Shown: positions 19,905 to 32,587, counted from the stretch's first letter. The stretch is DNA of 64,000 nt from Sporopachydermia quercuum (GCA_001599295.1 BCGN01000010.1:434001-498000); one strand, 5' to 3'. Translations and numbers: made by a program. The notes: a model not told the origin generated them from the letters alone.

Positions 19905-22658
19905 TCACGACCTTAAACCATCCTTTATCCTTTGATACGCAGCCACCAGTAAATTCTTCCTTTGAGAGGTTAAAGCAAAGGCTTCTTCATACAACTCAAT
20001 CATCTCATGCAAAACTGTTTGCTTGTCTTTGGTTCCGTTACAGATTGCCATTAGTTCCTTTTCTAAGTTTCTTCTTAAAAATGGCTTAGTAAGTGATAAA
20101 TCGGTACCAATGGAATCATATCCTTCTACTAAGGCAACTCCCAACTGTGTAGGAACAAATAACTCATTTCCGCCACTTGCATTGTCACTTGAACTGCTAT
20201 AATCATTACTACTACCGTCATTATTAGTTCCTCTCTTTGCTCTTTTCTTACTAGTAGCTTTGCTGACACCGCCGTTGCTATTCACTCGCATGGCATATTG
20301 CCTTTGGATAATCTTATCGATATGTTCAGCCATTGTAGCGTCCGTACCTATACCATTTACATCCATTAGCGCTATTAGTTCAGCTTCTGTTAAATATCCA
20401 GGTGCCGTAGTAGTTCCTTCTTTCAATTCTGTTCTAACCAGTTTTAATTCTTCATGCAATTGAAATATAGGCAAATGTTTGGATCCTTTCCATTGTTTAT
20501 AAGGGTAAACATCCAAAAAGTTTCTTTCTAACACAATGGTTTCCGTAGTGCTAAACTCTTCACCTATCCAATTGAGAGTTATGGTGGTAGAATGACCTCT
20601 TGCATCATCCGAACAACAAGCAAGGAAATGTCTGACTACAAANTCATAGACCTTAATCTTCAAAGGATCAGAGAGTTTTGAAGGTTCAATAAACTTCACG
20701 GGATGTATAGGAGGATGTGCTTTGTCGTGATGAGAACCTTTACGGGGTTGAACAAATTTGTTGTTGGATAGAAGAGCCGTGGCATAGATTCCCCATATAG
20801 TGCTTTTCGTTTGAGGTTCAATAAACTTTTTCAGGTCCATGTTATTATCGAATTGATCTGTTTCAGTTCTGGGATAAGAAATAAATCCACTTGAGTAAAG
20901 TTCTTCTGCGATCTGAGTATGCCATGTTAGTAGAATATAACGGAGAAGATAAAACTTACGGAGAACATGCAGCAAATATAGGAGATAATGAGAAGCAGGG
21001 AAAATATAAGTGAGATATCGGAAAAGATAATACTCCTTTCCTTTCCCTTCATACTATCAATACTTACATCCATAATCCTCTTGGAACTGATTTTCAAATA
21101 ACGTGATCCATTCTTCTGCAATTCGACTGTTGTTAGAGGTAGAGGTTTCCTCATTGTTGTTGGTTTGCTTGATATACTAGTTACTAGTGCTGTATTGCTT
21201 GTTAGACAGTTCTCATAGATAACCACCACACTTAGTCTATCAAATAGTCTATTTCTACACCAGTTGAATGTAATTTCTTCTGACTCTTTCTTTGCTGTAA
21301 TGGTGATAAACCAGAATTTCTCCGCAATAAATTCTTCTACTCGTTTATATCTATCAACGATAAATCCAAGAGTAGGGAATTGACATGTTCCTAGAGGACA
21401 TTGTTAGTAAGAGCATCAAAAGGATAGTAAAGATAAGACAAGAAAGAAGAAACTAAAGGCACGAGAGTGTTTTATGCTGAAATAGCTTCTATCAAACAGC
21501 TTAATATTACCGGCTATTACTGCAGTGATAATACCAAGCAATTAGCTACTCTTGAGAAGTTCTTATCTTATCACATAAACCAATCAACACCAAATCAGAT
21601 CCAACCCAGTCAATAACACTCATTCAAAGCAACACGTAAAATCATTAACTATTATCATCAGTATTTTAGGACAACGTATTGCTACTAGTCAGAGATGCCT
21701 ATTCAATCCAATCGTTTAGGAGACCAACTTTCCAATGCTCTAACTTGTTCAAGACCTTTTTGAATATACTACACTAGAAATGTAGCACTCGACCCTTTTA
21801 TTTTCTTTCATTTCCTTGTTCTCTTTCCTTTTTCTCTCTCTTTCTTATTTTCCATACATACCAAATGAAACAACCAGTCCTTTCAATTCCTGGAACCTAT
21901 TCTGAAATAATAAACTCTGCAGCCTTGTAAAAGCAGACCCTACCCTTAAATCGACCTCCTGTCTTACTGCCACGGCATTTACCTGCTTCTCATCTATCCT
22001 TACAGGATTTTGTGCTGCTTGCAGTATATGACTTCTTTCCAGGTTATTGAAGCTTGCTCTTAATACATTCTCATTTCTCAGGCGAGGATTAACTTTTGAC
22101 ACTATTTCAACAATTTCATGACCTATATATTCACCTTCCCGATCGCAATCTGTCCAAATAAATAGTTTGTCTGCTTTTCTAGCTTCTGTTTCTATGTTTT
22201 TGATCACATCTTCGGAATACTAATAAGTTAGTAAATGCTGAAATGGCCGCTAACCATTTGGTTGTGATAAAATATATGGTCGCCGCCGCAAAAACAGCAA
22301 CATGAATAACAATAGTAATAATAAAACTTACATCTTGGGGCTTGGTTCTTATACTACAGTGGAAAAGCCTTCGTGGTTCCAATCCATTCCAGTTACCATA
22401 TTCCAGTGGAAAGTCAATTGAAGTAAGATGGCCTCTTACGCCGGTCATGACAACTTCGGCATTTCCGCACCATCGGAAGTTACAATTGAATATGTAGTTT
22501 TGTGGAGGTGGATATTTATTTTTCGTTTTTCTGCTGCCGCTGCCTCTATTTCCGGTCCGACTAATGAACTGTCTTCTTTCTACAGCTCCGCCACCTAGAG
22601 AATCAGCCACTGATTTAGCAATTGATCCTTTCTCGGCTACGCATAGAATTTTCATCAT
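19905..22658 (-). CDS. TOP3: DNA topoisomerase III Top3, four exons
   Basis: Exons on the minus strand are 22658-22332, 22219-21862, 21390-21068 and 20912-19905 (327+358+323+1,008 nt), giving 671 residues against 656 in S. cerevisiae. All junctions keep phase and join conserved sequence: KPQD/YSEDVIKNIE, VVSFG/TCQFPTLGF, KRIMD/IAEELYSSGF. Donors are GTAAGT, GTATGT and GTAAGT, and each intron has a CTAAC branch site. The TOPRIM domain starts ILCVAEKGSIAKSVA and contains DCDREGEY. The catalytic tyrosine is in GFISYPRTETD at the start of exon 4. A Ser/Asn/Gly-rich, Lys-rich insert follows GIGTDATMAEHIDKI. This type IA enzyme works in the nucleus with Sgs1/BLM and Rmi1 to dissolve recombination intermediates. 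Two adjacent ATGs exist (22658 and 22655). One N lies in exon 4. Confidence 0.93.
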
Positions 22659-23749
22659 ATGCTAGTGAACTTGTTTATGAACAGCCCTTTCGAAAAATAA
22701 AAGCCCAAATACTAGAAAACTGAGAGTAAGGAATTGACGCAACGGAACAAAATATCCGAGTCTATCAGAACGCGCGGAACGGAAAGGTCAGAAACNGAAC
22801 TAGAAAAATACTAACACGGTTTTGTTAGGCTTGCTGTTCAATGCCCAAATGAGACGCGAAATCTGATACAGAAAGGAAAGGAGACATGATGTACATGAAA
22901 GATANTGAGGTGACTGACCAGTCGATGTGATAATATACAATTCAGAGAATATTGACGAAATAGAACTTTGAACTCTGGTTGCAGATAAGGGATTATTGAA
23001 TAAATGGCAATAGTACAGTTTACTTGAGTTAATGGCTCTTCCTTCTCTTATAAAGTAGAGTCTTCTCATGCTGGTAACAGTCAACCCAGAGCGGCATTAC
23101 ATTTGGAAAGAATATGCACAGCGATAATACATGTTATTTCTTCAAAATATCAGTTTAACCAATTTGGAAAAGTCTAGATCATCAGAGTTTTGTTATTCAG
23201 TCGGTAAGACCACATTAAAGTGTATATCTTGGGCATGATTAATCACCTTTTTCACACAACATTCTTTTCCGGAATTTATTCCCCACCTAACAAATACTTG
23301 TTTTTGTTATCATCTCCGAAATCATCATTTTGAGACTCGAAGTGCCTTACTCTATGATTTCTACTAACAAATTTACTAAGCACCGAGAAACGAATCAATT
23401 TGATCAGTTATTCAAGGAAATGAATATTGTATTGTTTAACTCGTCTATACTGTCATACTTACTGTTTTCAAGCACCTCTAATGAGAAAAATTGCTAGATA
23501 AATCCATGATAACCTTTTGTTATATATATTTTTGGAGCAAGATTGGTTATTTATTGGTTATTTCTAGAAGGCGAGGAATATAACTAATAAACTAGCAGGT
23601 TAAAAGAGACCACAATACTATTAGTATCGATATCACCTTGGAATTGATTTATTAGGTAAAATCATCAGTTATAAGCATATTTGACTTATGAGCTTATAAT
23701 CGAATGAATATTTTGTCAAATTGGCGAGATATTTGCTATAAATGAAAAT
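22659..23749. other. Divergent promoter region TOP3/EST1-like
   Basis: About 1.1 kb without a supported gene; a 94-codon minus frame at 22800-23084 shows no family features. Three N bases lie in or near this stretch. Confidence 0.5.
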
Positions 23750-26700
23750 ATGGACACCGGACATGGTGTCGATGCTAGTCATTCGGCATTGATCAGAGGG
23801 TAGGTACGATGATATGATAGAACAAGATAGGATAATNCTAGAAGATGCCTCAAACTGTTTTAACGGCTTATTTTACGAGGAATTTTCTAATTTTGCCTAA
23901 TTTGTATTTATCATGGTTTGTTTATAGATTTACTTTTACGTACCAGCTACTAACTTCAACTAGAACTATCAAACAGAGTGCCATTCAACTACAGGATGCG
24001 TTGCAAATGAGATTTATTCCAAAGTCTGTTCTTACAGGTCTTATGGCTTTTGTAAGAACACAATATGAAAGATGGATCTTAGGGGAACTAGAGAGAATGG
24101 CAGAAAATATTCCCTTGCCTGACAATGAAGAAGATTCTATTACTACATCCGATTTAATTGATAGCTTTTGGATGAACTTTCATTATCCATTGATCAAGTA
24201 CTATCAAGCTCAAATCGGACTTCTCAAAAGCCCTGAGACAAAACAAAGTGGAAGAGTTGTTTCAGTTGAATTAAGAAAACTTGGCGATGCTTATGTTAGG
24301 TTTATGAAGGAAAGTTCAGTATTTTATAGAGAATTACTTCAGAAAATTATTTCTAAGTACTCCGTGGAACAGGTGAAAGGAATTCTTGACAAATTTTTAT
24401 CAACCAAGCTTGGGACTAGTAGTAAAGATAACAAGAAGAAAAGAAAGAGTCCGCAAAATAATCAGAATGCCAATCATAATAGTACTAGTTCCAGCCAAAA
24501 CTCTACCAAATCCTCAACCCACCAATTCAACTCAATTTTGGAGTCTCGAATTATTTATATATGCTATAAGTCTGTCTTGGCATTAGGGGATTTGTCTCGT
24601 TATAGGTCTAAACATGAAGATATAGTAGCAGGAGAAGCTCCAGTACAAGGAGCTTTCCACAGGGCAGCTATCGCTTATGAAACCGCCATTGAAGTTTGCC
24701 CAGGACTTGGTGATGGATACAATAGTCTTGGAATGATTGGAATGATGGAAGGAAATAGTCTTAAGGCAATGTATTGTTTTATCAGAGGTTGTTCAGTGAA
24801 GTATCCAAGCGAATTAGCATTATCCAATTTCAAAAGCATCTTAAGACGGAAAACTAGTGTTTACAAGGCAATTGATAGCTACAGGCGTATATCATCTAGC
24901 TCTACAATCGTTGCTCAAGATATTTCACGGGTTCCAGAACATCTGGAAAACCTTTTTATTGGCTTGTTAGGATATCATTTGATTGGTAATATTTGGAGAA
25001 AAGAACAATGTTTCTGTATTCAGGAATTGGAATATTCTGAAGTTGAGTTCAAGTTTTTCCGAGCTTTTGAACGTCATTTGATAGGCACATATCGTTCTGC
25101 AACCTCATTAGGAANTTTCCTAATTCAATTAGTAGTCATTCTAATTGGATCTTTGCACGTCCAGTCTAATATTGCCTCGAAGGATGAAACTTCTACTGAT
25201 TTTTNAGGATTTGTTGTTAGGATGTTAACGGAGCTTTTATCGGCAACTCATCAATCTGTTAGGGCTGAGACCAATACTGGCAATTCTCTGAAAGACACTT
25301 ATCGAACATTGGAATCATCTCTTCCTGCTCTAAGAGTGTTCTTTGCATGGTTAGAAGAAAAACAAGATGAGCCAGTTTTCAAAAAATTCCGAAAATTCCG
25401 TCTTTTCAGTAAAACTGCTTCACTGGTGATCAATGATATGGCGAGCTATTTGAAGGCAAGTAACGTAAAAGCTAATCTAAATGAAAAGGCAAGCAGAAGT
25501 GCTATCTTCCCTGAAGATAAAGATCTTGCAGAGTTTACACCTTTAGGATACGTATTCGATGATTTCGAGTTTGTTGAAGATCTATCTTCTGGTGATAAAT
25601 ATGGAAAAAATAATAATAGTAGCAATAATGAAAAGTTATTGTTTGAAATGAATTTTAGTAGGGCACATGCTGTTGTGTTCACCGCTATCACAGTGTTAAA
25701 GTCAATTGATTCAGATTCAACATGGAACAAGGAAGAAGGAAGATATGAGATAAATGATAGAGATCTTGATAATTTGGAAGAGCTTGCCAACAATAGAAAA
25801 GAACTGTTGAGAAGAGAAAAATCAGGAAAAAATTGCAAGCACGGAAATAATGCTAAGAAAGCTTCTAATGTTAAAGATCAAAAGCGAGATTTGTCAAGAA
25901 ATAGGAAACAACAAAGGAACAGGAAAACCGATGATAAGGAGCCAAATAACGTAAATATTATCAATGGCAATATTATCATCAATAACAATAACAAAAGTGA
26001 AACCAGCACTGCTGAAGTGGCTACAGAAGAAATCAATAATAGTGCTATCAATGTGGTTTATAATGTTTGGTCTAAAGATACTCCGAAGGAGAAGAAACTT
26101 AACACAAGATTAAGTGAGGGATTCAGCAGCATTTCTGATATTAATAGTAATTTCATTGTCTCTGCAACAGCAACACCAATATCTCATTCAACACCTAATA
26201 CCAAGCTAACGAATTTCCATCCTAACAAACAAGTGCTTCAATTCAATGACGAAAGCTATGGGAATCTTGAGCATCTAGTAAGTTCAATAGTCAATGATGA
26301 CATCAACAGAGAAAACTCTTCTTCTCCTACAGTTGAAAACCAAGCCAGTTCTACTTCAACAACAGAGAATGCTTTGAAAGGTGGATTTTTTGATTATAGA
26401 AGCAGCTCTGTTTGGTCAATTGATGATGCACAGCTTCGTACGCCATCATTATATCTTCCAACATTGAATTCTGGAGTTTTCTCTGATCTGTCTCCCGCAG
26501 AACGTTCTCAATCAATCAGCCCTTGGAACTCTCAAGTAAATCACACCCCTAATGATAACTCAAGCAGTATTAGTCACAACAACAACAGTAATAGCAATGA
26601 TAATACTGTTAGCAACAATAGCCAAAGTCTGTCATTTACGTATAATGGATCTATGTCTCCAAGGTTTGACACTCAATTTGTATCTCCTAATACCAATAGC

Positions 26701-26793
26701 AATACATCAGTTGCAAATCATGACATATCTTTAGAGAATTCATTTAATTATGAAGAGTTGAATGACTATGCTATTATGGACTATAAAAAATGA
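23750..26793 (+). CDS. EST1/EBS1 (SMG7-like) protein, two exons
   Basis: The preferred model has exons 23750-23799 and 23928-26793 (2,916 nt, 971 residues). It replaces an odd hydrophobic start (ATG at 23845) by MDTGHGVDASHSALIRG joined in phase to FTFTYQLL. The donor is GTAGGT and no perfect CTAAC is seen, so this junction is less sure. The protein has the 14-3-3-like Est1 N-domain (FWMNFHYPLIKYYQAQI ... YVRFMKESSVFYRELLQ). The TPR-type DNA/RNA-binding region follows (AAIAYETAIEVCPGLGDGYN, LGMIGMMEGNSLKAMYCFIR). The tail is long and Asn/Ser-rich. Est1 recruits telomerase, and the related Ebs1 and SMG7 act in nonsense-mediated decay; which role applies here cannot be told. No PIN domain is visible. 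Two N bases lie in codons. Confidence 0.82.
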
Positions 26794-27072
26794 TCAGTTA
26801 AGGTGAAACGTGATTATAGCTAGCTATGAGTTAGCTTCAAGCATAACGAGGAAAGTTTGCAACAAAATTCAACGTACATAATACGTCATGAGTCTATTGT
26901 TAGCGCTGAGCATCATAAGAATCAACTTTTGTGAATANTACTCTTTGATGTTACTTAAACCAATCGTCCTTATTTTTTGTTATCCCACTTTCTTGAAAGC
27001 TTTTGCTAGCAATTTGCTGTCGTTCTTTGCTCACTTGAAAGAAATATAAGAAAAGATAAGGGGATATTAGGC

Positions 27073-28881
27073 TTAAAATTCTCCAATAGTTTTAGTTTTT
27101 CTAGCTCTCTTGGACATAGTAATGGTTCTGATTTGCTGGAGTTTTAACTGTGTAGCAATCCCACCAAACATGAACTCAGGTTTCACTATGCTATAACCAT
27201 CGCATGATAAACCAAGCCTTTCACATGCTGAACATTTTGGTTTATCTTCAGGGCACTTTTTCCTCCTGAGTCTACAAGTCCAGCAACCCGTTTTTGATCT
27301 AACAGTATTTATATACGGGGTAAACTCAGTTTTGATAGTATTGCTCTTCTTCTCATTGTTAATGGTAGTAGTAGTGCCAGTAGTAGTACCAGTAATATTA
27401 TTAGTACTGATTTTGGTATCTTCAGCGTTTGAACTCTGGCCATTCTGCTTATTCTCTTGTACTAAATTGCAATTTGCTTCAACCATTTTACAGCTGGTTT
27501 TATGAATTCCTTTTGGTTTTCTCTTATGATTTCTCCGTTTTCTCATATATTTTGGTGGCTCCTTAGGAGGTTGATTGAATTCGGATGGGGAATTGTCTTG
27601 ATCTATCAATTGCTTCCTTTTTTCTTCGACAACAGATTTATTCTCAGAAATCTCCGACACGTTTGCTTGTGAAGTAGAAATATACTTATTACTGAACAAA
27701 GAAGCTAGTTTTATTTTACTTGTTTCTGGTACTTCCTTTATTGATTGTGAAGAGGGAAACAAAGTCATTTGCTTTTTCTGGTCTTCATTTTCAGAATTTG
27801 ACATTTTCTCTTGCATGTTACTTTTCGGTTTTTCATCCTTCTTTCTGCCAAATGTAGCTGACGATTTCAAACCGGTTGCTTTTGGTTTTCTTTTATGTCC
27901 TATTTTCGGTTCCTCACCTTTCTCTTTGGGCTGTTTGGCTTTCTGGCTTTTCCTTTGTTCTTGCTTTGGTTTTGATTCTTTTTTTGTTCCAGAACTTCTT
28001 CTATGAAATTTTAGTGGTACAGCTGATTGTTTTTTGCTTGATGTTTCCGCCATATTNTTAGGAACCTCAACATCATCTTCTTGCTTTATTGAAAACGATT
28101 CGTATTCATGTTCAACTGATGAACTAAACTCTTTGAACAACTCGTAAACATCTCCATAGTTATAATTTGGAGAGATTAAGCTAATAGTTTTATTCATAGT
28201 GGTTGATTGCAAAGAGGTGTCATCATTATTCAAGTCCCCATTATTGATAGAATTCATAGCTATATATGGTAGGCTATAAGCTAATGATAAATCATCATAA
28301 GTTTCTTCTGCATTATCAATATCCTTGTCATCAGTTTCCTCATTCTTGTTGAAAATCGTTTCAGATAAGTTCTGAGTGTTCTTAACACGAAACAGTGATG
28401 ACGGTTCGTTAAGTGGTGGAGAAGAAGTCAAGGAAGTAATCCAGTCATCTCTCAGGATTTCGTTTGATCTTGGAATTGAAAGAGTAGTTCCTTTTATTTC
28501 TGAATAACTAGAAAAAACATCAATGTAATTTTTATTAGGAGTAGAAGTGGCTGTGAAATTTTCACCCTCAAACTGAGAGAACATACCAGAACTTTTAGAG
28601 CTTTGATAAAGCTGTGGACTGCTTGCCATATAATCGTGTAAATCAGTTGAGGGTGATTCTGATAATAGATTAGAAGGTGTCAGCCAAGAAGAGCAGGGGG
28701 ATGAGGATATTGGGGATAATAATGAACCAGACGTTAGCCAGAAATCGTGATTGAAATTCCCCCTGGAAGAATGATTATAAATAGGATTATAGATGATGGG
28801 GTTATTTGATGGGTAGGAGTGTAGAGGAGATGGCTGTCTGTCGTTTGAAATATGGGGGTTAATCATGTTAGGTATATTCAT
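27073..28881 (-). CDS. UME6: Ume6-like regulator with C-terminal Zn2Cys6 cluster
   Basis: The only folded feature is a C-terminal binuclear zinc cluster (GCWTCRLRRKKC, then CSACERLGLSC), followed by a basic linker and helix ending TMSKRARKTKTIGEF. In most fungal Zn2Cys6 proteins the cluster is near the N-terminus. A C-terminal cluster with GCW(I/T)CRLR(K/R)KKC, then KP(D/E)F and a basic helix, is the mark of S. cerevisiae Ume6, the URS1-binding repressor and activator of early meiotic genes. The rest is Ser/Asn/Pro-rich with a Lys-rich middle, probably disordered. The frame is open from an ATG at 28926, but the first 15 codons are a hydrophobic stretch (MYLFIITLLVLLYLY). I prefer the ATG at 28881 (MNIPNMINPHIS), giving 602 residues. 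The start is uncertain. One N lies in a codon. Confidence 0.78.
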   Translation of the reverse strand: MNIPNMINPHISNDRQPSPLHSYPSNNPIIYNPIYNHSSRGNFNHDFWLTSGSLLSPISSSPCSSWLTPSNLLSESPSTDLHDYMASSPQLYQSSKSSGMFSQFEGENFTATSTPNKNYIDVFSSYSEIKGTTLSIPRSNEILRDDWITSLTSSPPLNEPSSLFRVKNTQNLSETIFNKNEETDDKDIDNAEETYDDLSLAYSLPYIAMNSINNGDLNNDDTSLQSTTMNKTISLISPNYNYGDVYELFKEFSSSVEHEYESFSIKQEDDVEVPXNMAETSSKKQSAVPLKFHRRSSGTKKESKPKQEQRKSQKAKQPKEKGEEPKIGHKRKPKATGLKSSATFGRKKDEKPKSNMQEKMSNSENEDQKKQMTLFPSSQSIKEVPETSKIKLASLFSNKYISTSQANVSEISENKSVVEEKRKQLIDQDNSPSEFNQPPKEPPKYMRKRRNHKRKPKGIHKTSCKMVEANCNLVQENKQNGQSSNAEDTKISTNNITGTTTGTTTTINNEKKSNTIKTEFTPYINTVRSKTGCWTCRLRRKKCPEDKPKCSACERLGLSCDGYSIVKPEFMFGGIATQLKLQQIRTITMSKRARKTKTIGEF

Positions 28882-28926
28882 ATATAAATAAAGCAAAACT
28901 AATAGAGTAATGATAAAGAGATACAA

Positions 28927-29998
28927 GGGATAGTAGTAGAAGTATCAATAAAACAAGAGAAACCGATAAGCCGTCAACAGAAAAAGATATCAGTCAATTC
29001 AGAACAATCCGAAGGAGAGGAAGAAGCACTAACAACTAATGTCATACATAAAATCAATAAAATCAAACTGTTATTCAGAATGAAATTCTGATAGCNAACT
29101 GCAGATCCAATGATCAGATACAGAGAAGAGACCTTGTATGCCTTTTTATCCTCCTAGTACCTATGGGAAGAAAAGAGGAAATGTCTAATTCCGTCACATT
29201 TATTCATTGACTGGGGAAATATATAGACTAGTCGCATAGTGACAGCAAAGCCAATTAAGAAACATGAACGTAAAAAAGGAAAACAAGTGGAGATATTAAG
29301 GACAACCTATTTGTTGAAAAATCTGCTTTTGTTGGTGATCTGATCCGGAAAGCTCTTAGTTCAAACAGTTCAGCTGTCAACAAAATATAACTCCATTTGA
29401 GCAAAATAAAGCATTGCTAGAGAGAAATGGAATACTTCTTACAGATTATCATATTTTTTATTCTAACATTTTTGATATTTCATACAGTAAATCCTTTGAA
29501 AAGAAAGATGATTGTTGAACAGATTGATATGAAGAAGCAGTATCACATGAAAGTAAGAAGTAGATCTCTGTTAGGTTCTTTTATAGTTTTGCTTAAAACA
29601 GTTTCAAGCCCAATTTGTAGAAAAGTATAATTTAGAGTTGTAAAACCTTATGCAAGTGAAGGAACATTGCATATTAAGTTGCTTAGAGAAATTGCCCAAG
29701 GAGTCCAGCAACATTTGTTAGGTTGCAAAATCTGGTGAATTGAGATTTGAGCTTCTTCTTTTCTCCTTGAACTGTGAAGATTTGGTTTCATTGAGCACTG
29801 ATTGATACAATTAGTTTTATCAAAGTCGCAAAGGAATGACTATTTGTCTCTTATTTTGAGGTTCTAACCGAGCTTCTTTGGGCATTTTTGATACAGAAGC
29901 TTGTATCTAAACTTTGATTGTTTGGAATTAATTTATTATTTCACTTGTGGAACAGGGAATCCATACAGTCGCAGATCACATAACAAAAGACCTTAATC
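28927..29998. other. Divergent promoter region UME6/BNA5
   Basis: About 1.1 kb. A 67-codon plus frame at 29427-29630 starts with a hydrophobic stretch and has no known match. I leave it uncalled. The rest is AT-rich promoter DNA. Confidence 0.5.
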
Positions 29999-31357
29999 AT
30001 GTTTAAAGAACTAGATTTGGAGAATCCTTGCATATGCCAGGATTTTGCAATACCAACGTTGAAAACATTAGGATATTCTGAGTCTGATGAGAAGTCTATT
30101 TATTTGTGTGGTAACTCATTGGGTTTGATGCCAAAAAGTACTAGAGCTGCAATTGATCATGAATTAGATGTGTGGTCTGGAAAGGGTGTCAATGGTCATT
30201 TTGATCACGACAAAGAGCCTTGGGTATCGATTGACGATCCGGCAACACCTTTGATGGCGAAAGTTGTTGGTGCTAAAACAGAAGAAATTGCAATTATGGG
30301 AAGTCTTACGGGAAACCTGAACAATCTTTTGGTGGCATTCTACAATATCGTGGGAGATAGAAAGAAAATTCTGTACGAAAAGAAGGCTTTCCCATCTGAT
30401 AGATATGCATTTGAGAACATTGTTAGAATTGCTGCAAAATGGCATGGATTAGGTGAAAGTGGAGATATTAATTTAGATGATTTTCTAATTAAAATGGAAC
30501 CAAGGGAAAATGAGTTCAATATCAGATCGGAAGATATCATAGATGTGATCAATAAGCAGGGAGATGAGATTTATTTAATGTGCTTTTCAGGAATTCAATT
30601 CTATACAGGTCAGTTTTTTGAAATTGAGAGAATTACCAAAGCTGCAAAGGATAAAGGATGTATTGTTGGATGGGATTTGGCACATGCTGCTGGGAATGTG
30701 GAACTGAAACTACATGACTGGAATGTTGATTTTGCTTGTTGGTGCTCTTATAAATATCTTAATTCCGGACCTGGAGGAATTGCTGGTTTATTTGTCCACG
30801 ACAAATGGGGTGGAAAAAGCTATAAAGAACTTCCTCGTCTTGCTGGCTGGTGGGGTAATAAACTGGATGACAGATTTGCAATGGGAGAGGATTTCAACGT
30901 GATTCCTGGCGCTCAAGGTTTTAGAACTTCCAATCCAAGTGTTTTGAATGTCATTTGTTTACATGAAAGTTTGAAAGTAATCGAGTCATTTGGAGGTATT
31001 GCCAAGATCAGAAGTCGTAGTAAACTACTGACTCAATACTTGTGGGATCTTCTGACTGCATCAACCTATTACAGTCAAATTGGTGAACCTCATAAGCACA
31101 AATATGTTTTCACAATTATTACTCCAGAAGATTCCGAACAAAGGGGAGCTCAAATATCAATATTGTTCTTGCCAACTGATGCTGAAGGGTTAATGGACAA
31201 AGTTCATCAATTCTTATCATCAAAAGGAGTGATAAGTGATGAACGAAGACCAAACGTCATTAGACTTGCTCCATCTGCGTTATATAACTCTTTTGAAGAC
31301 GTATATAAAGCTGTGAAAATTCTGAACGCTTCATTGGATTTATTGAACTCGCAATAG
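29999..31357 (+). CDS. BNA5: Kynureninase
   Basis: The 452-residue PLP enzyme cleaves 3-hydroxykynurenine to 3-hydroxyanthranilate and alanine in cytosolic de novo NAD synthesis from tryptophan. Family motifs run the full length: YLCGNSLGLMPKSTR (about 34-48), MGSLTGNLNNLL (phosphate-binding region, about 100), FSGIQFYTGQFF and GWDLAHAAGNVELKLHDW (cofactor aspartate). CSYKYLNSGPGGIAGLFVHD carries the PLP lysine at about residue 252, and GFRTSNPSVLNVICLHESL follows. Length matches S. cerevisiae Bna5 (453). No intron is needed. The ATG lies directly before the conserved N-terminus. Confidence 0.96.
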   Translation: MFKELDLENPCICQDFAIPTLKTLGYSESDEKSIYLCGNSLGLMPKSTRAAIDHELDVWSGKGVNGHFDHDKEPWVSIDDPATPLMAKVVGAKTEEIAIMGSLTGNLNNLLVAFYNIVGDRKKILYEKKAFPSDRYAFENIVRIAAKWHGLGESGDINLDDFLIKMEPRENEFNIRSEDIIDVINKQGDEIYLMCFSGIQFYTGQFFEIERITKAAKDKGCIVGWDLAHAAGNVELKLHDWNVDFACWCSYKYLNSGPGGIAGLFVHDKWGGKSYKELPRLAGWWGNKLDDRFAMGEDFNVIPGAQGFRTSNPSVLNVICLHESLKVIESFGGIAKIRSRSKLLTQYLWDLLTASTYYSQIGEPHKHKYVFTIITPEDSEQRGAQISILFLPTDAEGLMDKVHQFLSSKGVISDERRPNVIRLAPSALYNSFEDVYKAVKILNASLDLLNSQ

Positions 31358-32587
31358 GTATAACATCCTATAATGTTTGATAGATATTGAAATGTATAAG
31401 GAATGTATAGATCATGAATAAATGTTAGGTAAATATTACTTTTAATGAAATATTTCCATGTGGTACGCGTTTTTTCACAATCCGGCAATATCCAAACATT
31501 CTCAACTTTTTGGCGACTGAGAGTAATAGACTAATAGACCCTTGTTTGGAACAATGCCTTAACTTAAAGCTATTTTTAAATTGAACTAGCCATACAAAGG
31601 TTCGAGGGAGATTTTCTTGAGTTAATTACATTGATTTTGAAGACGAAGGAAAATTTTTGAAATACTATTTGAACTATTAATTAGCGGATGTTAAAACACC
31701 TAACTAATTTATTGTCAATCACTATCTTGTACCTAACCTAGTATATGATTATCATGATTATCTCATCATGAACTTTCGAGAACAGAGAAAAATGTCATCA
31801 TATTTCAATTGTCACTCTCTGGCCCTGTCTCTCCAATTTAGCCAATTACCAGATTACGTACTTCAACCAACAGGAACGATTGCCCTTCAAGTACCAATTT
31901 GATAACTAAATTATTGTTTGACCATCAGGCAACTCATTAAGATACAATACATTCAATAAGTTACTCATACTTCCAAACATTTACACTTAATCTTTTTACT
32001 TANTCATCGCGATCTCCGACAACTTATGATGTATATTCTGTTTCCCTTCTTATTATTTACTTGTTCAGACCCTTTCCATATCAGGTATACAAAATAAATG
32101 ATTTCTTTTTTAGGACCTTTTCGCTCATTTCAATTTCGATTAGTTTTTTCCATCATTAACCACATCAATCATGTACTGAACTACCAATTGGTGAATTTTC
32201 AGGAATCAGAGATATTCACTAACTCAGACACTGTTTTGAAAAGAGAATACACTATGAACTACACTATGAACTTTTTATCAGTGTAAATCATCAAAGACTA
32301 CCCATTCGCTTTGTTAATTCTTCTTCCATCACCCAAGTAAAAACTTTTGTGTTAGGTACTATTTGCCTATTCAGGTAATAAAAATTTGTTTCCCAATGTA
32401 AACAGAATACTGATCCATTTCCCAGATCATTGTTATACTTATTCAAGCAACTAAGCCTTTTGTTCTCCTGGTTATCATATAAGTCAATACGATAAAAAAG
32501 CAACTTGCATTTATTTGTTTGATCCTCAAGTGTCTTATTCTCCTTACAATCGTTAATAATCGAACCATTTTAAGTGGATATTGAGCC
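31358..32587. other. Intergenic region upstream of CHS3
   Basis: About 1.2 kb of AT-rich DNA holding the BNA5 3' end and CHS3 promoter. It contains a perfect two-copy 12-bp tandem repeat (ACACTATGAACT) at 32249-32272. Short frames here show no features. Confidence 0.5.

Noticed and set aside
23845-23927. ATG at 23845 as start of the EST1-like protein
   Set aside because: It gives an unlikely hydrophobic start, and a phase-correct upstream exon exists. It is kept as the alternative.
28882-28926. First ATG of the UME6-like frame
   Set aside because: The leading hydrophobic 15 residues are out of place in a DNA-binding regulator, so a downstream ATG is preferred.
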